Position numbers and translations under genes: made by a program. A stretch of DNA of 64,000 nucleotides from Calliopum simillimum (Eukaryota > Arthropoda > Insecta > Diptera > Lauxaniidae). The stretch lies in the NCBI GenBank assembly GCA_951812925.1, contig OX638368.1, forward strand, positions 65,868,569 to 65,932,568, written 5' to 3'. This document shows positions 36,936 through 49,847 of this stretch, piece after piece; the first letter of the stretch is position 1; the number at the start of each line of letters is the position of its first letter. The notes under the pieces are model-generated. The model did not search any database. It saw only the letters and a program-made list of their open reading frames with translations, and had not been told where the DNA came from.

Positions 36936-39488
36936 TGTAATGTACGACCTCAAAATATTCTCAATTTTTTTTATTTTTATATTTAAAATTATTTGGATTG
37001 CTTATGAGCCGATCATAATGATGATGATGAAAAATTTATCATTGGTTTTATGTGCCAACTTACATGGTTTTCTTATTTGATGCAAATATATGATAAAATT
37101 TGTGTTTTCTGAAACACCTTCTTCTTTTAAAACGAAGTTTGAGTATCAGTGGAAATATTTTTCTATAATTTTGTGTACTCTACGTACAAAAATTTGGTAT
37201 ATCCGAGTCAGCATGTCATTGACAAGCATGCTAATGATCATTCGCTGAATTCGGTATAACCACAGCTAAGAAAAGTGTGATCTTTCTTTCCTGTAATAAA
37301 CTGCAAGCGGTACGGACTGATCAACTTGACAAAGGTATCTTTTTACATATATATATTCCGGTATATATATAAAATTAAAATAAATTGTTTGTTAGTTTTT
37401 TTGGTCAAAGGCAAAGTAAATTTCATAAAATTTGAGCTTATAAAAAGTTTCAAAATTAAGCCTACGTTCATTAAAGGAAAGATATAATTTTCTATTGAAG
37501 AAAACTTCAATCTACACGTTTTGCTGCGATATTCGTACTGATGTTCTATATGGTGCATAAGGCTGCAAAATATTCACGCCTTATTTAGTTTTTTACAAAG
37601 GTAAATTTATCCACCATTAATTAATTAAAAACCAATTTTTCATATCAACTAATTCTAATGGTTAGGTCTGCTGGATGTAGGTGATATATATTGCATCACC
37701 CATTCTGGTACGAAACAAGAGCGTAGCAACATAAAATCATCAAAAGAATTAAAGAAAACCAACCATGTCAGTCAGCATCATATATAGTCGGAGTTAACAG
37801 TTTAACAGTTTGGTATATACGTGAACACATGAAAGCGAAAGTGCAAGCAAAGTGCTAAAGTGTCGTGCAAAGGAAATTAATATTAGTGACTAAAATTTTA
37901 AAAAGAATTTAAGCGTTTAATGTTTAAAAGAAAAATTTAATTGATTTGGATATTTATACATATGTATGTATTAAGTATATACTTGAAAGTTTTGTATATA
38001 ACTGCATATATAAAATTACATACATATGTATACCAAACTTTCTGTAAATAGTTGCCCTATGAGTATAAGATGCCAATCAAACCAAACAGGTTCAATAATT
38101 TAAAAAATTTGTTTTTTAAAATTTCTAAATTGTGTAAGAGTGATTCGGAATTAGCATTCACTAAACTTGAATACGTTAATTGTAGACTTTAAGTTCCAAA
38201 AATTTGCTCGCTAAAATTAACTTAATTCAAAGTACATAAAAATAATAATATATGAACTAGATTAAACAAATAGACAAGTAAGCATATAATTAACACCAGC
38301 AGCAACCTACATTTCGTCAACCGAAAGGCCTTTCAGCGTTGGATGTGTAAGTGGTGAGTGGTTTTGTACATTAACTATATACTTATACATATTATAAACC
38401 TTATCTTTAAAAATCAAATAATTACAATTCCTAATTAAAAGTAAATTAAATTAATTAAAACTATAGTAAATTTTGGGCATAAAGATTTTGTTGTAACAAG
38501 TGAAAAAAAAAAAGAAATCACTGTAAACTAAATTAAAATTTGCACATCACTGATCATTGTGTTAACAGAGACGGGGGTTGAGCAGCGAAATACTGCTGCT
38601 GCCGTCGTCGATGTTAACAGCGTGATCGCCGATCATGTTGTTTGCATAACATAACTCTGTAACCCACTTTTAATATGCAAACCGTTAAACTCAATGGTGC
38701 TCTCCCATTGTTTACATTTTGTAATTTGCTTTTCGTATTAACTTTCTTGCAAAGTAAACTGTTAAACAGAGTTTTTTTTTTTGTGCAACAATTTGTTTGG
38801 AAAAACTTTGAGATTGAATTTTTTTTGAAAACCCTTAATGATAATCTAAACTATGATTTTTCTGCTTTAGTATTTAAGAATTATTCAAAGTTGTAAGCTA
38901 ATGTCATTTTGGCTTTTGTTTTTGTAAATAAGTTGGTATCCTATGTATTCTATTACACAAACATAACATAGTTTTGTTATTATTACTATTTTATTCCTTT
39001 TTACAATGAATTCCTATTGAAGTTACTAGTATAATAAATATTGTTATGGCTCTCTAATTCTAAACGTTTTTCCTTGGTAATGTAGGGTAGTAGGATGTAT
39101 AAATAAGGGATCTTTTTATTAATTAGCGCCCAAAAGATCAAAGGAAGGGTGGGTACAGAAGCTAAGAGTCTAACATACATCAATTGGCTCTATCGATGAG
39201 TGAAATAGAAAGGTGCAGTGCATTTTCAACATATCCGTTTCCGGTTATTAGTTTCCGTTTTGTTATGCAAGCCTATGCAGGAATATAAATTTATTAGTTG
39301 TGACTTTTCGTTGTAAGGAACTCTGAAATAAAAAATTATGACTGAGTTCTGTTAGGACAAAGGTTAAGAACTCCCCCACGACTGTTAGCTAGTAGGCAAA
39401 GACGGGTTCCGCCCAACCTGACCTCCTTTCAGATAACGACTCAGTCGGTGTTACTTTTAGAGTTAGTAAACTCTAGTAGAACATTACA
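36936..39488 (+). repeat. Right LTR (2,553 bp) of gypsy-like element
   Basis: Same length as the left LTR with one noticed difference. It is followed by the second AAAC and then the interrupted fold-back element 2 continues. Confidence 0.96.
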
Positions 39489-41634
39489 AAACCCAATTTC
39501 GATCGAATATGTTTTTACACTATTATAGAGAAAAATTCTTAAACTTTTAACAAGTGTACCAATATCTAAGATCCGATTCAAATTGGCTGAGTTATAGCAA
39601 CGAAAAGTTCATTTTTATGGTAGTTTTTTACACTTTTTCGTGTTTAAGCCAAATTTAACACGGCTTTTTTGCCAGCAGCTTATATAAATATATATTTTTT
39701 ATATTTTAGTTCAATAGTGTATTTAATTGCAAACATTTGACGTTAAATTTTAGTAAAATCGGATAATTTTTTAAAAAGTTATTAAGGTTTTAGTGAAATA
39801 AGACCATTTCGATTTTAAAAATTATTTTTAAATTTTTGTTAAAAAAATTAATTTTTTCTACCAAAATCGAAATGGTCTTATTTCACTAAAACCTTAATTA
39901 CTTTTAAAAAAATGATCCGATTTTACTAAAATTTAATTTGCAATTAAATACTCTATTGAACTAAAACATAAACAATATATATTTGTATAAGCTACTGGCA
40001 AAAAAAACCGTGTTTAATTTGGCTTAAACACGAAAAAGTGTAAAAAACTACCATAAAAATGAACTTTTCGTTGCTATAACTCAGCCAATTTGAATCCGAT
40101 CTTAGATATTGGTACACTTGTTGAAAGTTTGAAAATTTTTCTCTATAATAGTGAAAAAACATATTCGATCGAAATTGGGTTTCTCAAAATATATTCGAAA
40201 AAATGGAGCCATAACCTAAAAAATCGAAAAGGTCGATTATCTCCAAAACCTGACCTGATAGAGAAAAATCGATTGCAGATTCGAATTCAGTGCACCAAGT
40301 AACTCTAGAAACACTATTTGGTTGCTCCAGTCGAAAATCGTGTAGACCAGTGTAATTATACACGCAAATTTATCAGTGTTAAATCAAGCAATTTAGTTAT
40401 TGCTTTCCCATACGTAACTCAGAGTCAGATTAATTATCTATTTAATTTAAAATTAATTGAGAAAGATTTGTTTTGTTTTCCGTCTGTGATCGTATTAATT
40501 TAGTTTTTACTTAAAACATTTTTCGACAGTCTTGCTGTCATCTTCAGTTATGATAAACTTATGTACTAACTAAAATAACATTTTTGTAACTCAGAGTGTG
40601 CTTAATTAAACACTGAAAACTGCCGTCTAAAACACAGCTAATATATGTTATTGTACATATTGGCGACATAAGCCGTGTTTTTTTGACGCGTATATACAAT
40701 TGTGGTAATTTTCAAATTGCGATAACTTATGAACGGTGGGTCGTACGATAAAAAGTCCAAGGGTCCTTTTCAGGGAGAAACACATGCTCTACAAATAATT
40801 TTAATTTTTTGTAGAAAAAAAAATAGTTATTTACAAAAATGTGATTTTTTGCCGTTTATCGGCGCTTAACCAGTTTTTATAGAATAACTCCTAAAATGTA
40901 AGTTTTTTTTAAAAATAAAATGAAAATTTTTTATAGAGAACGTGATTCTCCACAAAAAAGTTCCTTAGAGTTTTATTGTGCGACTCACTGTTCATGAGTT
41001 ATCACAATTTAAAAATAACCACAATTGTATATACGCGTAAAAAAAAACGCCTATTAATTCAACAAACAACATTGTAAAACGACTTGGTAAAGAAATACAG
41101 TAGACGCTCACAAATTAGAACCACTTGGTTTTTGAGTTGATTCGAATTTCTGGACTTTTTTTCCGAATATGAATAAAAAAAATGAAGTAACTAAGTACTC
41201 GAATCCTTCAAGAAACTAAAATAAAATTTTTTTTTTATTATTTAATGTTACTTTTGTTTGTTTGTTTTTTTTTTTTTTGGTTTTTTTTGAATCGGATATT
41301 ACAATATCGTTGATTGAAGATGTTGTCACATTAAAATCTGGGGCCAACCGCTCATCTTGGACACTTTTGTAAAGCTTTTTTAGGATTTTGACTTTTGTTT
41401 CCAAGGATAAGGTATTTCTTTTACATTTATTTGCCATTTACAATGATCTAAGTACTTAACACACAAACTAACCAAAAATTAACATAAATTCGACGAAAAA
41501 ACAGCAAATAGCGAATAACATAAAGAAGTTGGTGATTCCCCGTTTTAGTTTTACTTTGTTCAAACAAAATATCGAGTTTAACCGCGAAAAAGACTCAACT
41601 GACAAAAAACTAATTTTACAGTAGAAGCTTTTTT

Positions 41635-41790
41635 TATACCCTACACCCAGGGTATATTCACTTTGTCCTTCCGTTTGTAACGCAGAGAAGGAGGCGTGGC
41701 AGATATAGAAAAGTATATATATTCTTGATCAGCGTCACCTCCTGAGTCGATATAGCCATGTCCGTCTGTCTGGCTGGCTGGCTGGCTGGG

Positions 41791-41828
<38 letters not shown>

Positions 41829-42463
41829 TGTGTTGAAATACACTTTTTGGGAAAACTGAGCAAGATAATTCAATGAAATTTGGTACACTGCCTCCGTCGT
41901 CAAAGTTAGCTCGGGGGATTGAAAATGAGCAAAATCGGTCAACAGACACGCCTACCGCCCATACAAAAATTATATTCAAAATGCAATTTTAGGAGTATTT
42001 TTCACGACAATGCAACCACAAAACACATAAGTACTACAAATTGTAAGCGCAAGCTCTGATAAAAAACTGAGCGAATTCGGACAAGAGGGCGTGGCACCTC
42101 CCATACAAGCAAAAGCTTCAAAACGCTATACTGAAACCGTTTTTTGAGATATTCGAACCAACTTCGACACAGACACTAAAAATTATAAATTAAAGCTCTC
42201 AGCAAAAATTGGTTGAAATCGTACAAGGGGGCGTGGCACCTCCCATATAAGCAAAAGTTTCAAAATGCTATACTGAAAAAGTTTTTTGAGATAATCCAAC
42301 TAAATTTCACTCTGACATTAAAAACTATAAATGCAAGCTCTGAACAAAAACTGGGTGTACTCGGACAAGAGGGCGTGGTTCCTCTCATATAAGCAAAATT
42401 TTCAAAATACTGCAGTGTAGGGTATTTATTTTTTGGCCAGGCCAAAATTTACACCCTTACTAG
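41635..42463 (+). mobile_element. DINE-1/mini-me-like element (copy 1)
   Basis: Starts TATACCCTACACCCAGGGTA and ends ACACCCTTACTAG. It contains the mini-me-type core near 41745 (tcgatatagccatgtccgtc) followed by (CTGG)n at about 41769-41828. Three tandem copies of a ~146-bp monomer with GGGCGTGGCACCTCCCATA lie at about 42070, 42215 and 42365. Near the 3' end is the palindrome TTTGGCC-A-GGCCAAA (with neighbouring bases), then CTAG and T. A hairpin shortly before CTAG is a Helitron/Helentron-type 3' end. ~150-bp internal tandem repeats are known from DINE-1 elements. No protein is encoded. Confidence 0.85.
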
Positions 42464-44660
42464 TTATTCTTATATGCAGTCTTATGCAGATTTTGACGCT
42501 GAATCCGTCTTCATCAGCAGAACAGTCATTATACCTGCAGGATTTTGAAATATCCTTGCTTGAAGTTGAAGAAAACGCTGTGTTCAGTCTTACAGCGTAG
42601 CTACACGAAAAAGTGAAATTCTTTTTTATTAATAGCATCAAATACCCACACTCTTCCTTATCAAAATATCCTTTCTGACTTTTCTAATAGGAATCTTATT
42701 TTCCAAGTTGTGATTCTTTGATGATAAGATATTTCTGCCACTATACAAAAGACGAAATATTTTGGTGGCGTGGCGTATCCCATTTATTTATTTTAGGGCA
42801 TTCTATTTCACCAAAAAAAAAAATTTGAGTTTTTGATATTTTTCTATAGCATTCGATACTTTCCGAGTTTTTTGTTATAATTATTCTCATCGGTTAATTT
42901 ATCATTTTGAAAGCATAACCATTAGAGGTCAAAAGGTACGAGTTTAATAACAAAAAATAGCTATAAATAAAAACATCGACTAAAATAATAAGATCAGATT
43001 GTTTACCGAGCAGAGATCGGTCTCCAGGTACTAACATCCATAATAGCCAAAAGTCGTGTTTTTGCACTTTTTTAACATTTTAGGTAAAGATATCTCTGAC
43101 AAAAAAAAAACGATATCGTTATCGGTTTGTTTGAGTTTTCAAGGAAAAAGCTAGGGCTATTAACTGTCATACCAGATTTTACGGCTTAATATTACCTTAT
43201 CTTGTTATATAACTTCAAAAATAGGAAAAAAGTGGTATCCTTCAAACTTTTATGTAAGGATATCTCAAAGTCCACACATAATAGAGCAATTCTAAGAACG
43301 GGTACGGATTAAGCATCAAAAATTACATCTGAAATGGCTATTGCTGTTTCCGATTTTTGTTTATGTTTTTCTTAAATACGAAAAAACCGGTTTTTTTAAA
43401 AAATGGATGGTGCGGAAACGATAACTTTTATATATATAAATGTGTGTATGTACATATATATATATACATAAATATATATCACACATATATACATATATAA
43501 GTAAATAAACGCACGTATATACATATGTATGTGTACATAATATGCATATAAACACCGAGACATACTCAGAAAATTGTTAAAAAATGAAAATGTCGATTTC
43601 GCCGTTCGCGGATTTTGACAATAGAAGGGTCCCCCAACATTATCCCTGAAAAAAATAATTTTTCTTCAATATGATAAGAAAAGTACCCTGAACATAATTT
43701 AAATTATGTAGGTTTTGAAGAAAAAGATTGAAACTTTCAGCTACTTTATCGGATTCCATATTCTAGTTTTGTTATTTTTTGCTTATTTAGAATAGGATAT
43801 CTCAAAAACCATACGAGATAAAGCAATTACAAGGCCTGTTTCGGATTCAGCACAGCAAAACACATTCAAAATAATTATTTTGGTTTTTGTTCGTTGTGTT
43901 TTTTTTATTTTATAAGGGATATGTATTTTTGCGATATTTCGTGGAATGATCAGCTACGATTTCGGGGTTTGCATTTGTTAAACCACTAAACTAGTACAAA
44001 TGAAACTCCGGTCACTGATTTTATGCGCACTTTCATCAAAGTTATTGACCCTTTTAGACTAAATGATAAAAAAGGTTTTGTCTTACATGATATGGCTGTA
44101 ATTTTTTAGAACATTCCTACTAAATTATTCATTTATTTTCGCGAAATCTACTATATTTTAGCAGGTAAAACCTCAAAACTACTATATTTTTTTGAAAAAA
44201 GTTGGCAGCAATACCCTCGATCGACAACTTAATTAAACGAAGAGTGATAGTGCCTTTTTTTGTTAACCTTTTTTTCATATTGCAGTTTTTGACGGGAGAA
44301 AATAAATTGACATTTTTGGAACACTATTTTTAATTCGTTTGCATCGAAATATGTCAAAATAGCATATTGGCAAAAGGAACAAGCATTTAGCTTTTAAAAA
44401 AACATTTCTTTGAGTTTTTATATATAACATGTGAATTATGGTAATTTTTTGAAAATTTGAGCTCAAAAAGCTAAAATCGATAAATTTCGAAAACTTTGAA
44501 ATTAAAAAAAAAAAAATACATTTTCGGATTTTCATAATTTTCCAATACAATATGTGGTTAAGTATGCTCAATCGAAATACAAAGTTCCTGCTGCCTTTTT
44601 TGAGAACTTTTTTTCTATGAATTTTTTCCTGTTGCAGTTATTGAGAAAACAACTTATTTT
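42464..44660. other. 2.2-kb segment between two DINE-like elements
   Basis: It is absent from copy A. No gene is recognised. An AT/TG-rich microsatellite-like stretch lies at 43428-43555. Around 43046-43270 it shares the hairpin family motif 'cgtgtttttgcacttttttaac', and around 43930-44010 the 'gatcagctacgatttcggggtttgcat' block that also occurs at 55135-55190 and 55860-55900. These show that it is itself repeat-derived. Confidence 0.6.
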
Positions 44661-45604
44661 TATACCCTACACCCAGGGTATATTCACTTTGTCCTTCCGT
44701 AACGCAGAGAAGGAGGCGTGGCAGATATAGAAAAGTATATATATTCTTGATCAGCGTCACCTCCTGAGTCGATATAGCCATGTCCGTCTGTCTGGCTGGC
44801 TGGGTGTGTGTGGAAATACATTTTTTGGGAAAACTGAGCAACATAATTCAATGAAATTTGGTGCACAGCCTCCGTCGTAAAAGTTAGCTCGGGGGATTGA
44901 AAATGAGTGAAATCGGTCAACGGACACGCCTACCGCCCATACAAAAAATATATTCAAAATGCAATAATAACAGCATTATTCGCAATAACAGAAGCAAAAT
45001 ACACATAAGTACTAGGGAAAGTAAATATAAGCTCTGAGCAAAAACTAGGCGAATTCGGACTAGAGGGCGTGGCACCTCCCATATAAACAAAAGTTTCAAA
45101 ATGTTATACGGAAAGCGTTTTTTGAGATAACCTCACCAAATTACACTCAAACACTCGGATCTATAAATGCATGCTATACGAAAGATCTAGGTAAACTCGG
45201 ACAAGAAAGCGTGGCACCTCCCATATAAGCAAATGTTTTAAAATTATATAATGAAAGTGTTTTTTGAGATAATCCAACCAAATTTCACTCAAACACGAAG
45301 AATATTAATTGTAAACTCTGAGCTTAAAGTAGGCAAAGTAGGATTAGAGGGCGTGGCACCTTCCATATAAGCGAAAGTTTCAAAATGCTATACTGAAATA
45401 TTTTATAAAAAAAACCTAACCGAATTTTACTCAAACACTCAGAACAATAAATGCAAGTTCTACGCAAAATCAAGGTAAGCTCGGAGGTGAGGGCGTGGCA
45501 CTTCCCATATAAGCAGTTTGTTCTTATACTCTCCTAATAATATACTTGAAATGCAGTGTAGGGTATTTAGTTTTTGGCCAGGCCAAAGATACCACTCTTA
45601 CTAG
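44661..45604 (+). mobile_element. DINE-1/mini-me-like element (copy 2)
   Basis: Same 5' start (TATACCCTACACCCAGGGTA), same core, a shorter CTGG tract, and at least four ~145-bp internal monomers (gggcgtggcacctcccatat). The 3' palindrome is GGCCAGGCC, then CTCTTACTAG at 45604. The following T and flank match copy A's empty site. Confidence 0.85.
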
Positions 45605-46367
45605 TTTTGAATTTTCTTTGCATACATTGTAGCGCAAAAGTCAAAATTGCTTTCGCTATAACTTCGTTACAGTTATGAAATATGAAGGGAAGATGCGTAT
45701 GGGCGCAAGTTATCGATTTTTATCAAAAAATGGAAATCTAAAATCGGTTAAGTCTTTTTGGCAGTTAGGGCTCGATATGTAAAACACTAATAAGGGATTT
45801 CCTGTGTTAAAATAATAAAAAAAAAAAAAATGCTTTTCAATTCTAATTTTAGAGCGTTCAATGTATTACAAACTCTGATTCTAATTTCTGAAAGATTCGA
45901 ATTTGTGAGTGTACAGTTCTACTCAAAATTTTTTTTAAAAAAATTTAACCTTTTAATTCAGAAAGTATTTAAAGAATTTCGTTTTGAATAAATTGAGTTT
46001 GAGTTAATTGAATTTATAGCACGCTTCAACACAAAATGTGGGATAGGTTCCAATGTAGCACTTTCGATTGCTATTGAGTAGAAAAAAACTGCCAAAGCTC
46101 GTTCGTTAAGCGGCGCTATAACGGTTCAAAGATCGAAAAATCAAGTACTATGAAAAAACCGTACTTTTAGGTTAAAAACTCAAATTTTTTACATGAAATC
46201 TTCATTTCTCGTTTATGATGTCTTCGAAACATAACTTAAGTATACTCCATTGATTACTTTCTTCGAATTTATTAAAAGCATATCTTGTATCGTTTTGGAG
46301 AAAATTACAGAAAACTGAAAAATTAAAAAATTGTCAAAGCATTTCTCGAAATTGAGTCGCTATGAGA

Positions 46368-46827
46368 CTCCACAGCGGTTCGAAGTTTGGATCTTATAAT
46401 AGCCGTATTTTTTTTTTTTTGACGCGTATATACAATTGTGGTAATTTTCAAATTGCAATAACTTATGAACGGTGAGACGTACGATAAAAAGGGAAAACCA
46501 CATGCTTAACAAATAATTTTAATCTCTTGTAAAAAAAAAAATAATTATTTAGAAGTTATTTAAAAAAAAGTGATTTTTTGCCGTTTATCGGCAATAACCA
46601 GTTTTTATAGAATTACTCCTAAAAGATCAATTTTTTTATACATAAAATTCAAAGTTTTTGCAGAAAACGTGATTCTCCATAAAAAAAATCCTGAGAGTTT
46701 TTATTGTGCAACTCACTGTTTATGAGTTATCGCAATTTAAAAATATCCACAATTGTATATACGCGTCAAAAAAAAAATGCGGCTATTATAAGATCCAAAC
46801 TTCGAACCGCTGTAGAGTCTCTAAGCG
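46368..46827. mobile_element. Fold-back element related to element 3
   Basis: About 460 bp. The arms include GCGGTTCGAAGTTTGGATCT and its complement near 46785-46812, continuing into 'gacgcgtatatacaattgtgg'. This is a longer relative of the 21964-22344 element. Confidence 0.75.
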
Positions 46828-47345
46828 AAGTGTATCGAAGTGTGGTATTTAAAGATTTTATATAAAAAATTACAAGAATTTCGATTTGTACGATAGTTAG
46901 GGAGCTGGCGGCAGAAAAAAATAATGTGATAACATTGTCACACAGAGTACGTTTTCTGTAAAGATTGGAGTAAATCAGTCTTTTTTACATTTTCAATATT
47001 CGATTAAAAAAAAAAACGTTGTAGACGTCTATCACGAAATCATTTTTTATTAAGAATAACTCTAATGCAATACATCAATGATAGACGCGACTTAAAGACA
47101 TATGGCAGAATTTTTTTTCCAATTTCAAAATTCGATTAAAAAAAAAATTAGCGCAATATCAGGTAACCACTTACTATGTCTTAACCACAAGAATAAGGAC
47201 TACTTACCATTTAACTTACTAAGTATCAACGACGATGTTATCACATACCGAAATTACCACTAACTCCCTTACTATGAAACGATATCTCAATTTTCAACTA
47301 AATTTAACATAAATCAAGAAGAATCTGCCGCTTGTATCTAGCAAC
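46828..47345. other. Non-coding stretch before the Jockey-type LINE
   Basis: No ORF. From about 47165 the base composition turns A/C-rich, as in a LINE 5' UTR, and leads without a break into the ORF1 relic. The LINE 5' end cannot be fixed. Confidence 0.4.
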
Positions 47346-48240
47346 ATGCAACAGAACAACACAAGAAGTGATAGCAACAATGATGCACATAAGGCTTCCA
47401 CGGACCCGACTCCAAAATCATCTGCAACTGGAGCTTACAAAATGCAAACTGGTATTGACCGCTACATGATCATGAATTCTAAAAGAAATCGCAGCCCTCA
47501 AAAAGATAATGTAGGTAACTCAAACCAAAAAAAAAAAATCAATATAGCAGCAGTTCCTTCAAACTTTTTTTCTGGCAATCGATTTGCTCCGTTATGTGAC
47601 TCAAACGAAAAAAATCCTAGTTCACCACCCAAAATCTTTAAACTGCCTCCAATTTATTTGCGCGAACGCAGCTCTAACGTTCTCGTGGCACATTTAACCA
47701 AACTTATTGGGAAAGATAACTATTTTATTGTGTCTTTGACAAGAGGTAACATTCATGAAATTAAGATTCAAATATTCGCATAGTTGCTAAAATTTTTAAT
47801 GACTGTAAAGTCATATTGCACAAAGCAGCTGAAAAGCAGCATAGGTATTACCGTTCTCATTAAAGGTATTGATTCCTCAGTTGACACTGCGAAAATTAAA
47901 GAAGCTTTAGAAGAAAAAATTTCAATCCTAAAGCTATTGTAAATAAAGAAAAGGTCCACCAACCAATGTTTAAAGTTGACCTCCAACCTGATTCAGTAAA
48001 ATTAAAGAAGAATGAGTCGCATCCAATTTATAAGCTGCAGTACTTGCTTCACCGTCGAGTGGTGTTTGAGGAACCCCATAAACGTAACGGTCCGGTATAA
48101 TGTACCAACTGCCAAGAGTATGGGCATACTAAAACATTCTGTACCCTTCAGGCTGTCTGTGTATCATGTGGAGATCTTCACAATATTTCTGAATGTAAAA
48201 AATCTAAAAAATGCGCCAACTGTCAAAGAAACTGCTAACT
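47346..48240 (+). pseudogene. Jockey-type LINE ORF1 (gag-like) relic
   Basis: The first 140 codons are open (from 47346) and include FKLPPIYLRERSSNVLVAHL and DNYFIVSLTRGNIHEIKI, a segment typical of Jockey-clade ORF1. Several frameshifts follow. Three CCHC-type fingers are readable near 48100-48230 (CTNCQEYGHTKTFC, CVSCGDLHNISEC and CANCQ). The protein normally coats the element RNA. This copy is dead. Confidence 0.8.
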
Positions 48241-48529
48241 ATAGGGGCTGCCAAATTTATAGAGAGCTTAAAACAAAAATCTCTGAAAAAAGGCAAGTAG
48301 CTCGTAACCCAAACCAAGTTATTTTTACACCTTGTATTTTTACACAACAAAAAGGCAACGCGAATCTAGTGAATTCAGCTATTACATATTTAATTGTATT
48401 ACTATCTGGGGGAACAACTACAACTCATTAAATTAGTTTCGAAAACCAAACTTCGTGCTTAACACAAACATTGAATCAATTCATGATTTCAATGCAATCA
48501 ACTTTACTAGATTAAGTTAAAACGCAAAA

Positions 48530-49847
48530 CCAGCTCCTTCAAATATTGATTGCTCAAAAATAAATAAGTTAAAAATTTGTGTCTGGAATGCAAACGGTAT
48601 TAACCAACATAAAAATGAATTTTTCTATTATTTGAATAAAGAGGAAATTGATTTAATGCTTATCTCAGAAACTCATCTGACCGATAAGTATAATTTCTAT
48701 ATACCTAGGTATAAATTTTATGGAATAAACTATCCCGATGGTAAATCACATGGGGGTACGGGAGTCCTTATTCCTAGCCGTCTCAAACATTATTGTTTTG
48801 AGCCCTACTCAAAACATTTTCTTCAGGCTACCTCTATTTGCCTACAAAACTAGCTCCAAAACCTAACTATTTCAGCAGTTTATTACCCACCTCGCTTCGC
48901 CATTAGTGAAAACAATTTAAAGATTTTTTCGACACATTGAGTGGTAAGTTTTTAGCTGCTGGAGACTATAACTCCAACAACACATATTGGGGTCCCGACT
49001 TATAAACCCTAAAGAAAAGCAACTACAATATGTTAATGAGAAATAGCACCATTTTCGACTTTGCTTCACCTGGTCAACCTACATATTGGCCAACCGACCG
49101 AAGTAAAATCCCAGACCTTATTGATTTTGCCAATACAAAAGGTATCGAGAAAATTTTTATGTCTACCGAGACACAGATAGCAGCCTCCTCTGACTATTCA
49201 CCAATAATATTCTGCCTTTTGAATAAACCAAAGTATGTTGAGCCCCCTAAGGGACTAACATCGTATAAAACCAATTGGCTCAAGTATAAGAAATATGTAA
49301 GCTCAAATATTCACACAAGTTACTCAATAGAATGTGAAGAACACTGATTTTAATTCAATCGTATGCTCAGCAACGAAACACTCAACACCTGAACAGGTTC
49401 CAAGAACTTCAAAACTCGTGCTTTCACCAATAGCGAAATTGAGTTTCTGGTAGCTAGGAAACGAAAGATGAGGCGCGAGTGGCAACTTCATAGATCTCCA
49501 GCTTCTACAGCAAAGCTAAAAATTGCATATCTAAACTAAGGTCTGTCTTAAACAGTGAAGGAGATTTAGACCAGGAAAAATTTGTCTCGAAGCTAGACCC
49601 CAATAATAATGGCAAACAGTCTTTGTGGAAAGCCAGTAGAAAATTTAGGATTCCAATCGAAAGTGATCTGCCGGTTAGAGCCAAATGCATGGGCATTACC
49701 CAACAGCATGGAAAATCTGATTAATCACCATGATTCCAAAACCTGGTAAAGGTCGTACATTACCTTCTTCATATACCCCCATCAGTCCTTTTACCATGCT
49801 TATCCAAACTTTTTGAAAAATTAATTTTGTCAAAGCTAATACCGTAT
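48530..49847 (+). pseudogene. Jockey-type LINE ORF2 relic, endonuclease and start of RT
   Basis: The endonuclease begins LKICVWNANGINQHKNEF and has LMLISETHLTD, SHGGTGVLIP, AGDYNSNNTYWG and a late SDYSPIIF. Stops and frameshifts are scattered (for example at 48851 and 49003). A short RT remnant near 49730-49845 contains SLLPCLSKLFEKL-like residues, and there the sequence ends at the next transposon (49848). I find no continuation beyond 53270, so the rest of RT is missing. Confidence 0.82.

Larger units (their letters stand above)
28407..39488 (+). mobile_element. Ty3/gypsy LTR retrotransposon, Osvaldo/Ulysses-like, with RING-H2 gag
   Basis: 11,082 bp between AAAC duplications. The LTRs are 2,553 bp each and differ at one position that I noticed (gagcata/gagtata). 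Ends are TGTAATG...CATTACA. The primer site matches fly tRNA-Lys. Gag and pol are both open from end to end with protease, RT, RNase H, integrase order, as in Ty3/gypsy. No env-like ORF follows pol. Very long LTRs plus a tRNA-Lys primer recall Ulysses and Osvaldo of Drosophila. All visible parts needed for transposition are intact, so this may be an active copy. The RING finger at the gag N-terminus is the unusual feature. Confidence 0.96.
25689..46327. repeat. Tandem duplication unit, copy B (with two insertions)
   Basis: It matches copy A from CCCTTATCGCTCTC to GAAAAATTAAA. Insertions not found in A are the gypsy-like element 28407-39488 plus a second AAAC, and the DINE composite 41635-45604. 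After 46327 the sequence goes on as 'aaattgtcaaagc', whereas copy A runs into (AAAT)n, so copy B keeps the original right flank. It contains copies of fold-back elements 1 (26436-27166), 2 (28223-40352, split), 3 (about 40670-41055) and the MITE (41570-45778, split). Confidence 0.93.

Noticed and set aside
41735..41830. CRISPR-like regular repeats (GGCT units)
   Set aside because: Simple (CTGG)n microsatellite without spacers, in a eukaryotic transposon.
41658..41979. Frames with PASQPASQPASQ repeats
   Set aside because: Translation of the (CTGG)n tract in a DINE-like element.
43361..43555. 64-codon minus frame rich in Tyr and Ile
   Set aside because: It is an AT/TG microsatellite-like stretch.
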